Positions 32,388-40,486 of a DNA stretch of 64,000 nucleotides are shown here, piece by piece. The notes under the pieces are model-generated. The model was not told the DNA's origin. It saw only the letters and a list, made by a program, of their open reading frames with translations, and made no database searches. The stretch comes from Alistipes sp. Lineage in GTDB: Bacteria > Bacteroidota > Bacteroidia > Bacteroidales > Rikenellaceae. A program made the translations under genes and the position numbers. Every line of letters begins with the position of its first letter. Positions within the stretch are counted from its first letter, which is position 1. The DNA lies in contig JAGBTQ010000003.1 of the NCBI GenBank assembly GCA_017631275.1, positions 248,001 through 312,000 of the forward strand, written 5' to 3'.

Positions 32388-34070
32388 CTATTTACGTTTT
32401 TTCTTAATCTCCTCGACGGCACGTTGTAGCACCTTGTCATTAGGATAGATATTGTAGTAGAATGCCGCATCGCTAAGTGGCGTGTTACGACCAATATAGG
32501 CACGCAACTGAGCCGAGATAATCGAGCGCGAGGTGGCTATTTCCTTGCTGTTACGCTTCACGCCGTGACGCTCGGCATATGCTACAAAATCTTCGACGAG
32601 GTTGTAGCGCTCAAACATTGAGTCGAGCTCCGAGAGGCTCTTTATAGCGTCGATATCCTTGCGGTGACGGTCGGTAAAGTCAAGAGTGTAGCGATACAAC
32701 ACGTTCATATTCCACACCTTATTGTAGTAGGGCGTGATGCCGAGGGTGTCGAGCGGAATAAAGATGTCGGGCATGATGCCACCACCGCCATATACCGTGC
32801 GACCACCTGGCGTAGTGTACTTAAGCGAAGAGTCGAAGTGTATCGAATCTTGCGAGAAGAACTCGTTGCGATTGTAGCGGTTGATGATATCCATCTGGTA
32901 CGCCTCCTCGTCGCCATTTGTGTATGGCTTCTGTATTGAGCGTCCTGTTGGCGTGTAGTAGCGAGCTACCGTGAGGCGCATTGCCGAGCCGTCGTCAAAT
33001 GGTATCTGTGTCTGCACCAGACCCTTGCCAAAGGTGCGTCGTCCGATTATTATGCCACGGTCATTATCCTGAACGGCACCTGCCAAAATCTCGCTCGACG
33101 AGGCACTAAACTCGTCAACAAGCACAACGACATCCAACTCAGGATACTTGCCATCTTTGCTGTACTCGCGCTGCTGTCGGCGCTGACGATCCTCAGTATA
33201 GACAATCAGCTTGCCCGAAGGAAGCAGGTCGTTTACGATGAGTATTGCCTGGTCGAGAAATCCTCCGCCATTGCCACGTAGGTCGATAATGAGCGACTCC
33301 ATGCCCTCAGCCAAGAGCTTGTCGATAGCCTTGCGCATCTCCATGTGCGAGGTGCGTGAGAACTGCGAGAGGCGCACAAAGCCGATATTTGGCTTGTGGC
33401 GAAGCATGAACGATGTTTCGATAGAGTGTAGCTCGATAGCGCCACGCTCAACATCTACCTCGACGAGCTCCTTGAGGCCATGACGCTGCAACGAGAGCTT
33501 CACGTGTGAGCGGCGAGGGCCTCGCATAAGGCGCACCATAGAGTCCTGCGGAATCTTCTGACCAGCAACATCACGTCCGTCGATACGCAGAATTCTGTCG
33601 CCAGCACGCAAGCCCGCCTTGTCGCTGGGGCCCTGCGGAATGACGCTGAGCACCATGATAGTGTCGGTCGAGGCGTTAAAGACGATGCCTATGCCGTCGA
33701 ACTCACCCTCGAGCGACTCGTTGACGCTCTTAAAATCCTTGGCAGGGATAAACTCCGAGTGTGGGTCGAGCTCCGAGAGAAGTTTCGGAATAACCCTATC
33801 GTAGATTGTGTCGAGCTTAATCTCGTCGACATAGTAGCCACGTATGGCGCTTATGGTCTGCACCATCTTGTCGCTAAGCGTGAGGTAACGCTCAAGGTTT
33901 TCGAGGTCGGTAGCGAACTGCGCCATCTCGCTGTTGTTGCGCTCCATAGCCTCCCAATACTTATTTAGTCGGGCATGCTCAATGACCCTACCCAAAAATA
34001 TTGAGCAGAGAACAATGGCAACAAGACCTAAGGCATACCACGCCTTGCGATTACCTTTTAGCTTAAACAT
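32388..34070 (-). CDS. C-terminal processing peptidase, S41 family
   Basis: 560 residues. One N-terminal membrane anchor (about 12-30), a PDZ domain (about 120-200, 'GIGIVFNASTDTIMVLSVIPQGPSDKAGL') and an S41 catalytic domain. The Ser/Lys dyad can be placed in FSASSSE (about S324) and GKGLVQTQ (K349), 25 residues apart as in CtpA and Prc. 'DLRGNGGGFLDQA' is the oxyanion-strand motif. It acts in the periplasm, trimming protein C-termini or degrading envelope proteins and lytic enzymes. It has about 90 residues C-terminal to the catalytic core. It lies between the barrel protein gene (34 bp upstream) and the small membrane protein. Confidence 0.93.
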   Translation of the reverse strand: MFKLKGNRKAWYALGLVAIVLCSIFLGRVIEHARLNKYWEAMERNNSEMAQFATDLENLERYLTLSDKMVQTISAIRGYYVDEIKLDTIYDRVIPKLLSELDPHSEFIPAKDFKSVNESLEGEFDGIGIVFNASTDTIMVLSVIPQGPSDKAGLRAGDRILRIDGRDVAGQKIPQDSMVRLMRGPRRSHVKLSLQRHGLKELVEVDVERGAIELHSIETSFMLRHKPNIGFVRLSQFSRTSHMEMRKAIDKLLAEGMESLIIDLRGNGGGFLDQAILIVNDLLPSGKLIVYTEDRQRRQQREYSKDGKYPELDVVVLVDEFSASSSEILAGAVQDNDRGIIIGRRTFGKGLVQTQIPFDDGSAMRLTVARYYTPTGRSIQKPYTNGDEEAYQMDIINRYNRNEFFSQDSIHFDSSLKYTTPGGRTVYGGGGIMPDIFIPLDTLGITPYYNKVWNMNVLYRYTLDFTDRHRKDIDAIKSLSELDSMFERYNLVEDFVAYAERHGVKRNSKEIATSRSIISAQLRAYIGRNTPLSDAAFYYNIYPNDKVLQRAVEEIKKKRK

Positions 34071-34104
34071 AGACTATGCCACCCGCAAAAATCGCGCCTA
34101 CAGA

Positions 34105-35142
34105 CTACTTATTCTTGAATGTATAGGTCAAACCAACTGACAACATTGACTGGAGCTGAAGCTTCTGATACTCAGCCTTGTTGTAGTATAGCTGAACGTA
34201 GATCTGTGTAGAGATATACTTTGTTGCCTTGATGTCGAAGGTGTTCTCCCAACGAAGCGTAGGAGCAATGTCCGAAATAGTTTTTGACGATAGGCCTGTA
34301 ATCCAACCGTAGAATGAATAAGCTGTAGTACGGTAGCGCAACCAGCCATTCTTACCCCATGTCTTGTCGAAATCGAGCTGAACTGAAAGACCACCCTCAT
34401 ACTTCTGGCGTAAAGGAGCTGCCACGCCATAGTCCTTAGATGTTCCCTGGTCGATGCGATATGTTGCACTCATCGCAATAGGCGCGAGATTAACCTTTAG
34501 TGGGAATCGCTCAGAAGGGAGAATGTAGGTAAAACCGAGTGATGCATCGAGGTAACCTGGAGTCATGAAGTTAGATACTCGCTGGTTGCCCAACTGCTTG
34601 TCGCCACGAGCCTCGTAGCCACGAGCAAACTGAGTACGGAACTTAACGTTAGCACCATACGACCAGTTCTTAACCAAGGCCCACTGAGGAGATGTAGAGA
34701 GGGCAATCTCATCGACATTCTTAAACCATACGCCCCTCTGCTCGCCATTAAGGTCGATCTTGGTGTTGTTATAGCCGAACTTAGCCGCAGCAGTGTTGGT
34801 GAGGGTAAAGCGGCCATGCTTGTATGTGTGCAAGAAGTTGAGGTTGGCAAGAACGGTGATTGTATTGTCGCCCGCTGCCTGCCATGACTTGCTGAATGCT
34901 GTGAGCGAGCCGTGGAGGTTAGCCGTGAAGTCAACGGTGTTGCGCTCCTGACGAAGCAAAATGCGCTCGGCACGACGCTTAGCCTCAGAGTCGATGTCTA
35001 CCGACACGTCGCCCTGCTTCATGCTGTTGTCAAATACTACAGCCTCCGATGCTGTGTCAACATTATCTACTGATACCTGTGCAAATAGGTTGGTAGCTGG
35101 CATAATCATAGCCAATACTAGAAGGGTAAAAATCTTCTTCAT
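34105..35142 (-). CDS. DUF3078-type outer-membrane barrel protein
   Basis: 345 residues with a signal peptide ending at 'ATNLFAQ'. After a short linker the protein is made of amphipathic strands rich in alternating hydrophobic and polar residues ('TVDFTANLHGSLTAFSKSWQAAGDNTITV', 'FTLTNTAAAKFGYNNTKI', 'STQIYVQLYYNKAEYQ') and ends 'SVGLTYTFKNK'. This is the pattern of DUF3078, a widespread Bacteroidota outer-membrane family of unknown function. The promoter is divergent from that of endonuclease IV, with -7 boxes only 11 bp apart. Confidence 0.8.
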   Translation of the reverse strand: MKKIFTLLVLAMIMPATNLFAQVSVDNVDTASEAVVFDNSMKQGDVSVDIDSEAKRRAERILLRQERNTVDFTANLHGSLTAFSKSWQAAGDNTITVLANLNFLHTYKHGRFTLTNTAAAKFGYNNTKIDLNGEQRGVWFKNVDEIALSTSPQWALVKNWSYGANVKFRTQFARGYEARGDKQLGNQRVSNFMTPGYLDASLGFTYILPSERFPLKVNLAPIAMSATYRIDQGTSKDYGVAAPLRQKYEGGLSVQLDFDKTWGKNGWLRYRTTAYSFYGWITGLSSKTISDIAPTLRWENTFDIKATKYISTQIYVQLYYNKAEYQKLQLQSMLSVGLTYTFKNK

Positions 35143-35179
35143 ATGTTTGAGTTTTAATAATTATCTATGATAACGACTA

Positions 35180-35187
35180 CAAAGATA
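35180..35187 (-). promoter_or_regulatory. -7 promoter box for the DUF3078 gene
   Basis: CAAAGATA reads TATCTTTG on the minus strand, 38 bp upstream of the ATG at 35142. Overlapping RNA polymerase footprints with the divergent box at 35199-35206 are expected. Confidence 0.75.
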
Positions 35188-35198
35188 TAAATTTTTCG

Positions 35199-35206
35199 TA
35201 TCTTTG
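35199..35206 (+). promoter_or_regulatory. -7 promoter box for nfo
   Basis: TATCTTTG 22 bp upstream of the nfo ATG at 35229, back-to-back with the minus-strand box at 35180-35187. Confidence 0.75.
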
Positions 35207-35228
35207 TACAAATTAAGCACGATAAAAT

Positions 35229-36074
35229 ATGAAATATTTTGGAGCACACGTAAGTGCATCGGGCGGTGTGGAGAATGCCGTTCGCAATGCAAAAGATATA
35301 GGGGCAACAGCCTTTGCCCTCTTTACAAAAAATCAGCGTCAGTGGTTAGCCCCCGAGCTTACCCCTTCGCAGATAGAGATATTTAAGCAGGCTATGGCCG
35401 AGGCTGGCTACACCGCAGCACAGGTGTTGCCACACGATAGCTACCTGATCAACCTCGGACACCCCGACGAAGATGGCCTCGAGAAGTCGCGTGAGTCGTT
35501 TTTCGAGGAGATGCACCGTTGCGAGCTTCTTGGCCTCGACCGCCTTAACTTCCACCCTGGTAGCCACCTCAAGCGCATCGACGAGGAGGGCTCGCTAAAG
35601 CGTATTGCCGAGTCGATAAACATGGCTTTGGAGCGCTCAAAGGGCGTTACGGCAGTGTTGGAAAACACCGCAGGACAGGGCTCAAACCTCGGCTTTAAGT
35701 TCGAACACTTGGCATACATTATCGACCGAGTGGAGGACAAGAGCCGTGTGGGCGTATGTCTTGACACGTGCCACTCGTTTGCTGCGGGCTACGACCTACG
35801 CACTCGCGAGGCGTGCGACGCTACGTTTGAGGAGTTTGAGCGCATCGTAGGTTTCAAATACCTTCGTGGTATGCACCTCAACGACGCTATGCGCCCCTTG
35901 GGTAGCCGCATCGACCGCCACTCACCGCTTGGCGATGGCGAGATTGGCTGGGAGTGCTTCAAATATATAGCCCAAGACCCACGCTTCGACAACATACCCC
36001 TAATTCTCGAGACCCCCGACGAGGAGCGCTGGGCTAAGGAGATTGAGTTGTTGAACAACTTTTCAAAATTATAA
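35229..36074 (+). CDS. nfo: Deoxyribonuclease IV (AP endonuclease)
   Basis: Cleaves DNA 5' to abasic sites and removes 3' blocking groups in base-excision repair; zinc-dependent TIM barrel. It has 281 residues, the normal size. Signatures are '[15 protein letters not shown]' at the N-terminus, 'NFHPGSHL' (about 107-114), '[12 protein letters not shown]', '[15 protein letters not shown]' and '[22 protein letters not shown]', which together supply the His, Glu and Asp ligands of the three-zinc site. mntP follows after 9 bp and is probably cotranscribed. Confidence 0.96.
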   Translation: MKYFGAHVSASGGVENAVRNAKDIGATAFALFTKNQRQWLAPELTPSQIEIFKQAMAEAGYTAAQVLPHDSYLINLGHPDEDGLEKSRESFFEEMHRCELLGLDRLNFHPGSHLKRIDEEGSLKRIAESINMALERSKGVTAVLENTAGQGSNLGFKFEHLAYIIDRVEDKSRVGVCLDTCHSFAAGYDLRTREACDATFEEFERIVGFKYLRGMHLNDAMRPLGSRIDRHSPLGDGEIGWECFKYIAQDPRFDNIPLILETPDEERWAKEIELLNNFSKL

Positions 36075-36083
36075 TTTCGAGAT

Positions 36084-36641
36084 ATGGGAATTGCAGAGAT
36101 TTTGTTGATAGGCTTTGGCTTGGCAATGGACGCCACGGCAGTATCTATTGGCAAGGGTTTGAGTGTTAAGCGAGTAGAGACATCGCATGTACTAAAGGTG
36201 GGCTTGTGGTTTGGTGGCTTTCAGGCGCTCATGCCCATCGTAGGTTACTTGCTCGCCAAGCAGTTTGCAAGCTTTGTGGTGGGTGTTGACCACTGGATAG
36301 CCTTTGGACTACTGCTACTTATCGGCCTTAACATGATACGTGAGACAATATGGGGCGACGATGATGATGCAAACGATGACTTCAGCATTCGCACCATGGC
36401 GCTAATGGCCGTAGCTACGAGCATCGACGCACTGGCCGTGGGCGTTAGCTTTGCCTTTATTCATGCCAACATATGGGTTGCCTCGGCAGTTATCGGCATT
36501 GTGACATTTGCCCTATCGGCAGCGGGTTTGTATCTCGGCCGTAAGATTGGCTCACGCCTCGGCTCGAAGGCGGGATTGCTGGGTGGCTTGGTGCTTATTG
36601 GCATCGGCATTAAGATCCTCATTGAGCACCTAAACCACTAG
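36084..36641 (+). CDS. mntP: Manganese efflux pump MntP
   Basis: 185 residues, six predicted membrane helices arranged as two repeats of the MntP (former DUF204) family. The paired motifs are 'GFGLAMDATAVSIGKGL' (about 11-27) and 'ATSIDALAVGVSFAF' (about 112-126), whose Asp residues lie in the ion path. A cytosolic loop with an acidic run (DDDDAND, about 92-98) separates the halves. It exports Mn2+ across the inner membrane. No mntP-type (yybP-ykoY) riboswitch is seen; the gene follows nfo by 9 bp, so its promoter is probably the nfo one. Confidence 0.92.
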   Translation: MGIAEILLIGFGLAMDATAVSIGKGLSVKRVETSHVLKVGLWFGGFQALMPIVGYLLAKQFASFVVGVDHWIAFGLLLLIGLNMIRETIWGDDDDANDDFSIRTMALMAVATSIDALAVGVSFAFIHANIWVASAVIGIVTFALSAAGLYLGRKIGSRLGSKAGLLGGLVLIGIGIKILIEHLNH

Positions 36642-36660
36642 TAACGAGAGCATAAAAACG

Positions 36661-36688
36661 ATACTGGGCAGCTAAAAGCTACCCAGTA
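36661..36688. terminator. Bidirectional terminator between mntP and the two-helix protein gene
   Basis: ATACTGGGCAGCT pairs with AGCTACCCAGTAT around an AAA loop (one mismatch) and is followed by T6 on the plus strand. The converging gene stops at 36672, inside this element. Confidence 0.8.
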
Positions 36689-36956
36689 TTTTTTGTAGAT
36701 ATGCCACCCCTCGGCGATAGACATCCTCGACAATAGCACTAACATCGTAGACCGTATCGAGGCGACGATGCCACAGATGCATGGTGCGACGTATGGAGCA
36801 AAAGTATAGTATTGTGGCACTAAGAGCATATATCGCCCCGACGATAAGCAGTGCAAGGGCAAGGCTCTCGACAAGCGGTGTGAGCACCACCACAAGGGCT
36901 CCACTTAGGAACATGAGTCCTAAAATCAGCACAACGACAAACAGAAGCATCGACAT
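36672..36956 (-). CDS. Small two-helix membrane protein
   Basis: 94 residues with two adjacent membrane helices (about 3-27 and 30-52) and a basic amphipathic C-terminal half ('RRTMHLWHRRLDTVYDVSAIVEDVYRRG'). It resembles small phage-holin-like or YtxH-partner proteins of Bacteroidota, but no family can be named with confidence. The stop codon lies within the shared terminator. It follows the YtxH-like gene by 30 bp and is probably cotranscribed with it. Confidence 0.6.
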   Translation of the reverse strand: MSMLLFVVVLILGLMFLSGALVVVLTPLVESLALALLIVGAIYALSATILYFCSIRRTMHLWHRRLDTVYDVSAIVEDVYRRGVAYLQKILGSF

Positions 36957-36986
36957 ACCTTATCGTAGATTGGGTGGCTAACCATG

Positions 36987-37172
36987 TTACTTGTTCTCAG
37001 CGTCGCAGTGACAGCCGAGGTCGGCACGCATTCTTGCCTCAGCCTCGCTCACAGCATCACGAATTTTGTGACGAAGCTCCTTGCCAGTTGTAGGGGTCAC
37101 GAGCACTGCTACCATAGCTCCGACAAGGGCACCACCCAAAGCCGAGAGCAGACATAATGAAGATTGTTTCAT
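36987..37172 (-). CDS. YtxH-domain protein
   Basis: A 61-residue protein. The N-terminal hydrophobic segment (about 4-26, 'LLSALGGALVGAMVAVLVTP') is followed by 'TTGKELRHKIRDAVSEAE', the YtxH pattern of a Gly-rich anchor and a short charged helix. Members are small membrane proteins linked to general stress in some bacteria; the role here is unknown. The C-terminus has a CxC motif (GCHCD). Confidence 0.7.
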   Translation of the reverse strand: MKQSSLCLLSALGGALVGAMVAVLVTPTTGKELRHKIRDAVSEAEARMRADLGCHCDAENK

Positions 37173-37250
37173 AGTTGTAAATTTTAAATGTTGTACACCT
37201 CTTCAACAACAAATCCTAAGCCACAACTACGGCGAGTAACAAAAAAATTG

Positions 37251-37258
37251 TATCTTTG
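37251..37258 (+). promoter_or_regulatory. -7 promoter box of the SLOG-type gene, leaving almost no leader
   Basis: TATCTTTG ends 4 nt before the ATG at 37263. At rnpB in this window the inferred RNA 5' end lies 4-5 nt after the same box, so the mRNA would begin at or next to the start codon. Confidence 0.7.
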
Positions 37259-37262
37259 TAGT

Positions 37263-37754
37263 ATGAATGATTTAGTACCATACGTAGTAGCCTTCACGGG
37301 TCACCGCACCTACTCACGCCACAACGACCAGCTAATAGGGCAGTGGGTTGAGAGGCTATACGGGGCGGGGGCGCGTAGGTTTCGTGTGGGCATGGCTGAG
37401 GGCTTCGACCTTGCAGCAGCAAGTGTTGTGTTAACCGAGAAGAGCAAGCACGCAGACATCGAACTGGAGGTGTTTATACCGTGGCGAGGCTTCGAGCAGA
37501 TATTTAGCGAGAGCAATCGCCGACTATACTCACTTATCGTTGAGCGCGCTACACTTGTACACTACCTCTCTGAGAGCTACTATCATGGGGTGTATCAGGA
37601 GCGCAATGAGGCTATGGTTCGTGGGGCAGACTATGTTATAGCGTGGTGGAATGGCAAGCCAAGTGGCACAGCAAATACGGTGCGCTACGCCCGAGAGATT
37701 GGCTGCCCCGTAAAAAATATCTTCGATAGTCAGCAACTTGAACTCGACATATAA
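37263..37754 (+). CDS. SLOG-superfamily (DUF1273/YpsA-like) nucleotide-binding protein
   Basis: 163 residues from the ATG at 37263. 'VVAFTGHRTYSR' at the N-terminus, 'GMAEGFDLAAASVVL' (about 46-60), 'VFIPWRGFEQ' and 'VRGADYVIAWWNGKPSGTANTVRYAREIGCPV' near the C-terminus follow the Rossmann-like SLOG plan of DUF1273/YpsA and DprA relatives, thought to bind nucleotides or nucleotide-derived ligands. Function is otherwise unknown. The upstream in-frame ATG at 37188 is rejected because the -7 box lies inside that extension and the domain begins right after 37263. The transcript may be leaderless. Confidence 0.78.
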   Translation: MNDLVPYVVAFTGHRTYSRHNDQLIGQWVERLYGAGARRFRVGMAEGFDLAAASVVLTEKSKHADIELEVFIPWRGFEQIFSESNRRLYSLIVERATLVHYLSESYYHGVYQERNEAMVRGADYVIAWWNGKPSGTANTVRYAREIGCPVKNIFDSQQLELDI

Positions 37755-37786
37755 AAATATCCGACCTTGTAGGGCCGGATATTTTT
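37755..37786. terminator. Bidirectional terminator between the SLOG gene and the YeiH-type gene
   Basis: AAATATCCG pairs with CGGATATTT around a short loop, with A-runs and T-runs on either side. The genes converge here. Confidence 0.8.
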
Positions 37787-39213
37787 TATTCAGTGGCTTG
37801 AAGTCTTGTAAACTCTTGCACCTCAACATCGCTCTCGGTTTGGGCGGGCTCAACGGGGATAACCACAACCGAGGTATCTAAGGTTGGCGCTTCGACACTC
37901 TCCACACTCTTCTCATTAGGCTTTGCAGGCCACAAGGCGGGTTTTACAACGCCAAACATGAGCCATGCCACGAAGAGTGTAAATATGATATTAAAGAGCT
38001 GAGTACCAAGGAACGAGAACAAGATGTTGCGATTTTCGCGCGACACGATATCCTTTAGGCGGGTATCCATACCGATGCAGACAAACGACAACGAGAAGAA
38101 GAACGTTGAGAAGTTCTTAGCCATCGAGGTCTCGATAATCTTGCCATTGCCACCCACAGTAAGCATGTCATTCGACTGCAAGATGCTAAAGAGGGCTGAT
38201 GCAAGGACAAAGCCGAGGATAAACTTCGGAAACTTCTCCCACACGATGCCCAGCGATGGGCGCTGCATGCCACCACCCTCGCCCGAGCGAGCCGAGAGAT
38301 AGAGGGCAATGAAGAATGCCACAACGCCGATAAGCACATTCTGCGTAGCCTTAACCACGATAGCCGTCTTCTGCGCAAGCTCGCCTGCCATCTCTGACGA
38401 GGCACCCACGCCCGACGTGGTGTCGATCGTACCACCAATCCACGCACCCGTAATCTCGCTCTGAAGAAGTGGGTCGTCGGTTAAGAGGGGTACAATCATA
38501 GATGCGAGCCATGGCATAAGGTAGATCATCGGCACAACGACGATAAGCACCACCGAGGTGATATACGAGAGATACTTCTTCTCAGTACCTGCAACACCTG
38601 CCGCTGTGATACATGCCGAGACACCGCATATCGAACAACCGCTTGCAAGGGTCATTGCCGTAGCACGCTCCACCTTAAGCTTGCGCGCTATGTTGTAGCC
38701 GAAGAACCAGACAACGGCAACAACGATAACTGCCTGGATAAGACCCGCAGCACCCGACTTCATAACATCGGAGAAGAGCACCGTAGCACCAAGGCAGACA
38801 ACGCCTATCTTGATGAAGAACTCGCCCTGAATGGCTGGCTTAAGCCACTCGGGGATATGAAAGAGGTTGCGAATGATAAGTCCGAAGATTACCGAGAAGA
38901 AAACAGCCTCGAAGCCATAGTACTTCACAGCGTCGATCTTGGCTATCCACTGCGCAAGAAGGGCAATCAAAAACACAACGATAAACGATGGTATAATACC
39001 CTTTACCGACCTATCTAACAGGCGGTTACCTACGTACAACAGCACAAAGGCTATCACGAAGAATACCGCGATGTCGAACCATGCTCCAAGCTCGGTGAGG
39101 TCTGCCGAAATCTTGACACCACCACCGGGGAGCAGTGACGACAAGGCCGCAAATGCAATGAGGGGGATACTCAAAAAGGTTGTTACCCAGTCTTCGGTTA
39201 AAAACTTTTTCAT
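37786..39213 (-). CDS. YeiH/UPF0324-family putative anion (sulfate) exporter
   Basis: 475 residues, about ten membrane helices. Family marks are 'IGVVCLGATVLFSDV' and 'ASGCSICGVSACITAAGVAGT' (about 188-208), the Cys-rich re-entrant motif of UPF0324, then 'GAWIGGTIDTTSGVGASSEMAG' and 'FVCIGMDTRLKD'. Relatives are annotated as putative sulfate exporters, but transport is little studied. The C-terminus extends about 50 residues beyond the last helix into a Val/Glu-rich cytosolic tail. The gene follows the porin gene by 17 bp and shares its promoter. Confidence 0.85.
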   Translation of the reverse strand: MKKFLTEDWVTTFLSIPLIAFAALSSLLPGGGVKISADLTELGAWFDIAVFFVIAFVLLYVGNRLLDRSVKGIIPSFIVVFLIALLAQWIAKIDAVKYYGFEAVFFSVIFGLIIRNLFHIPEWLKPAIQGEFFIKIGVVCLGATVLFSDVMKSGAAGLIQAVIVVAVVWFFGYNIARKLKVERATAMTLASGCSICGVSACITAAGVAGTEKKYLSYITSVVLIVVVPMIYLMPWLASMIVPLLTDDPLLQSEITGAWIGGTIDTTSGVGASSEMAGELAQKTAIVVKATQNVLIGVVAFFIALYLSARSGEGGGMQRPSLGIVWEKFPKFILGFVLASALFSILQSNDMLTVGGNGKIIETSMAKNFSTFFFSLSFVCIGMDTRLKDIVSRENRNILFSFLGTQLFNIIFTLFVAWLMFGVVKPALWPAKPNEKSVESVEAPTLDTSVVVIPVEPAQTESDVEVQEFTRLQATE

Positions 39214-39230
39214 AAGCGACTATAGGTCGA

Positions 39231-40301
39231 TTAGAATATTGCTGACACAAGGAGGTTTACGCCTGGAGTGTTGCGATCTGAGGCGTGGTTCAATGTGTAC
39301 GAAGCGTTAAGCTGCAAGCGCAAGAACTTATATGGCTTATATACGCCACCAAGCGTGATGCGCTCCTCGTTGAGGATGTTAGCCTCGTCACGGATAAACT
39401 CGTAGCGAGCAGCCACCGACCATGGCTTCTCGAAGTGGTAGCCCGCCAAGGCGTAGAGGGTGTTGGTGAGGTTGCCACCGAAGTTAGCCTGTGCAAACTC
39501 CGAACGTGCAACCCAGTGGCGTGAGTTGTACCACGCACCTACCGACCAGCGTGGAGCCTCAAAATGATTAGCAATCTTTCTGGTTTTCAATTCAGGCAAC
39601 AGCGACTGCTCATTTATAGCGATGTAATCCTCCTCTTTGACAGTTGTCGTCTTAGCATACATATACGATGCAGAGATAGATAGATCCTTGATAGGCTTAA
39701 CGATAATGCGACCTACGAAGTCCTTCGATGAGTTGTTATCCTTAACGTTGATACCCGCACCGTTGAATACGCCTACATTATAGTTAATAATGTTGTAGCC
39801 CTCGCGCTGGATAAAGCCGCCATAGAGCTGTGCGCCGATGTCACGACCTGTGGCTGCAATGCCGTCATACTTGTTGGCGTTGCGAGTGAGATACATCGTG
39901 AGGTATGAGTACTCGATAAACTCGAATGTTGTAGGGCCACAAAGCTCGTTTTCCATGGCAAAAGGCAGCTTGTTCTGACCCAACTGTATGTTAAGCTCGT
40001 TGAGAGGCTTATAGCGGAAGTAGAGGTCGCAAATCTTTGGTGAGCCAGCCATATCTACCTGAAGGCGGAAGTCCATCTTCTCCTGGAGGAAGTTGCCCGT
40101 GAGACTCACACGTGCGCGCTTAAGATAGAATGTGGTAGTTGGGTCGTTAGCCTCGTTCCACTCGAAGCCCGCCTGCAAATATCCTGAGAGCGTCATGTGC
40201 TCATTAGCAAACGACTTAACCTTCTCTGCTGTAGTCTGTGCCTCGGCAGCATAGCCCACCGCCATGGCAGCAATAATAAGTAATAATGCTCTTAGTTTCA
40301 T
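39231..40301 (-). CDS. OprO/P-type porin
   Basis: 356 residues from the ATG at 40301; an upstream ATG (40343) is excluded by the -7 box at 40332-40339. A signal peptide ends at 'GYAAEAQ'. The rest is barrel strands of the phosphate-selective porin O/P family ('TLSGYLQAGFEWNEAND', 'LKRARVSLTGNFLQEKMDFRLQVDMAG', 'LGQNKLPFAMENE') with terminal Phe ('VNLLVSAIF'). Located in the outer membrane. Pairing with the YeiH-type exporter in one operon suggests that both carry the same small anion across the two membranes; this is inference. Confidence 0.85.
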   Translation of the reverse strand: MKLRALLLIIAAMAVGYAAEAQTTAEKVKSFANEHMTLSGYLQAGFEWNEANDPTTTFYLKRARVSLTGNFLQEKMDFRLQVDMAGSPKICDLYFRYKPLNELNIQLGQNKLPFAMENELCGPTTFEFIEYSYLTMYLTRNANKYDGIAATGRDIGAQLYGGFIQREGYNIINYNVGVFNGAGINVKDNNSSKDFVGRIIVKPIKDLSISASYMYAKTTTVKEEDYIAINEQSLLPELKTRKIANHFEAPRWSVGAWYNSRHWVARSEFAQANFGGNLTNTLYALAGYHFEKPWSVAARYEFIRDEANILNEERITLGGVYKPYKFLRLQLNASYTLNHASDRNTPGVNLLVSAIF

Positions 40302-40331
40302 CTTTAGTTGTTTTAAAAAAAAATCTGAGGG

Positions 40332-40339
40332 CAAAGATA
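40332..40339 (-). promoter_or_regulatory. -7 promoter box for the porin-YeiH operon
   Basis: CAAAGATA reads TATCTTTG on the minus strand, 31 bp upstream of the chosen start at 40301. Confidence 0.75.
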
Positions 40340-40430
40340 GCAAATATTATTCCAATAATTAAATAGTAGAAATACCTAAATTATAAGTTAGCACCTCGAA
40401 CGGGAGTATTATGGCTCTTTCTCCAAAAAA

Positions 40431-40463
40431 AGGGGTGAGTACCCATGCGGATACCCACCCCTT
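40431..40463 (-). terminator. Terminator of the GH13 gene
   Basis: AGGGGTGAGTACC pairs, with two weak positions, with GATACCCACCCCT around a short loop. On the minus strand it is followed by a run of seven T. The GH13 stop codon is 24 bp upstream. Confidence 0.8.
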
Positions 40464-40486
40464 GGGAAAACCTATATTACAATGAA

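Noticed and set aside
36084..36641. Manganese riboswitch for mntP
   Set aside because: The 9-bp gap to nfo leaves no space for one, and the nfo leader is only about 20 nt.
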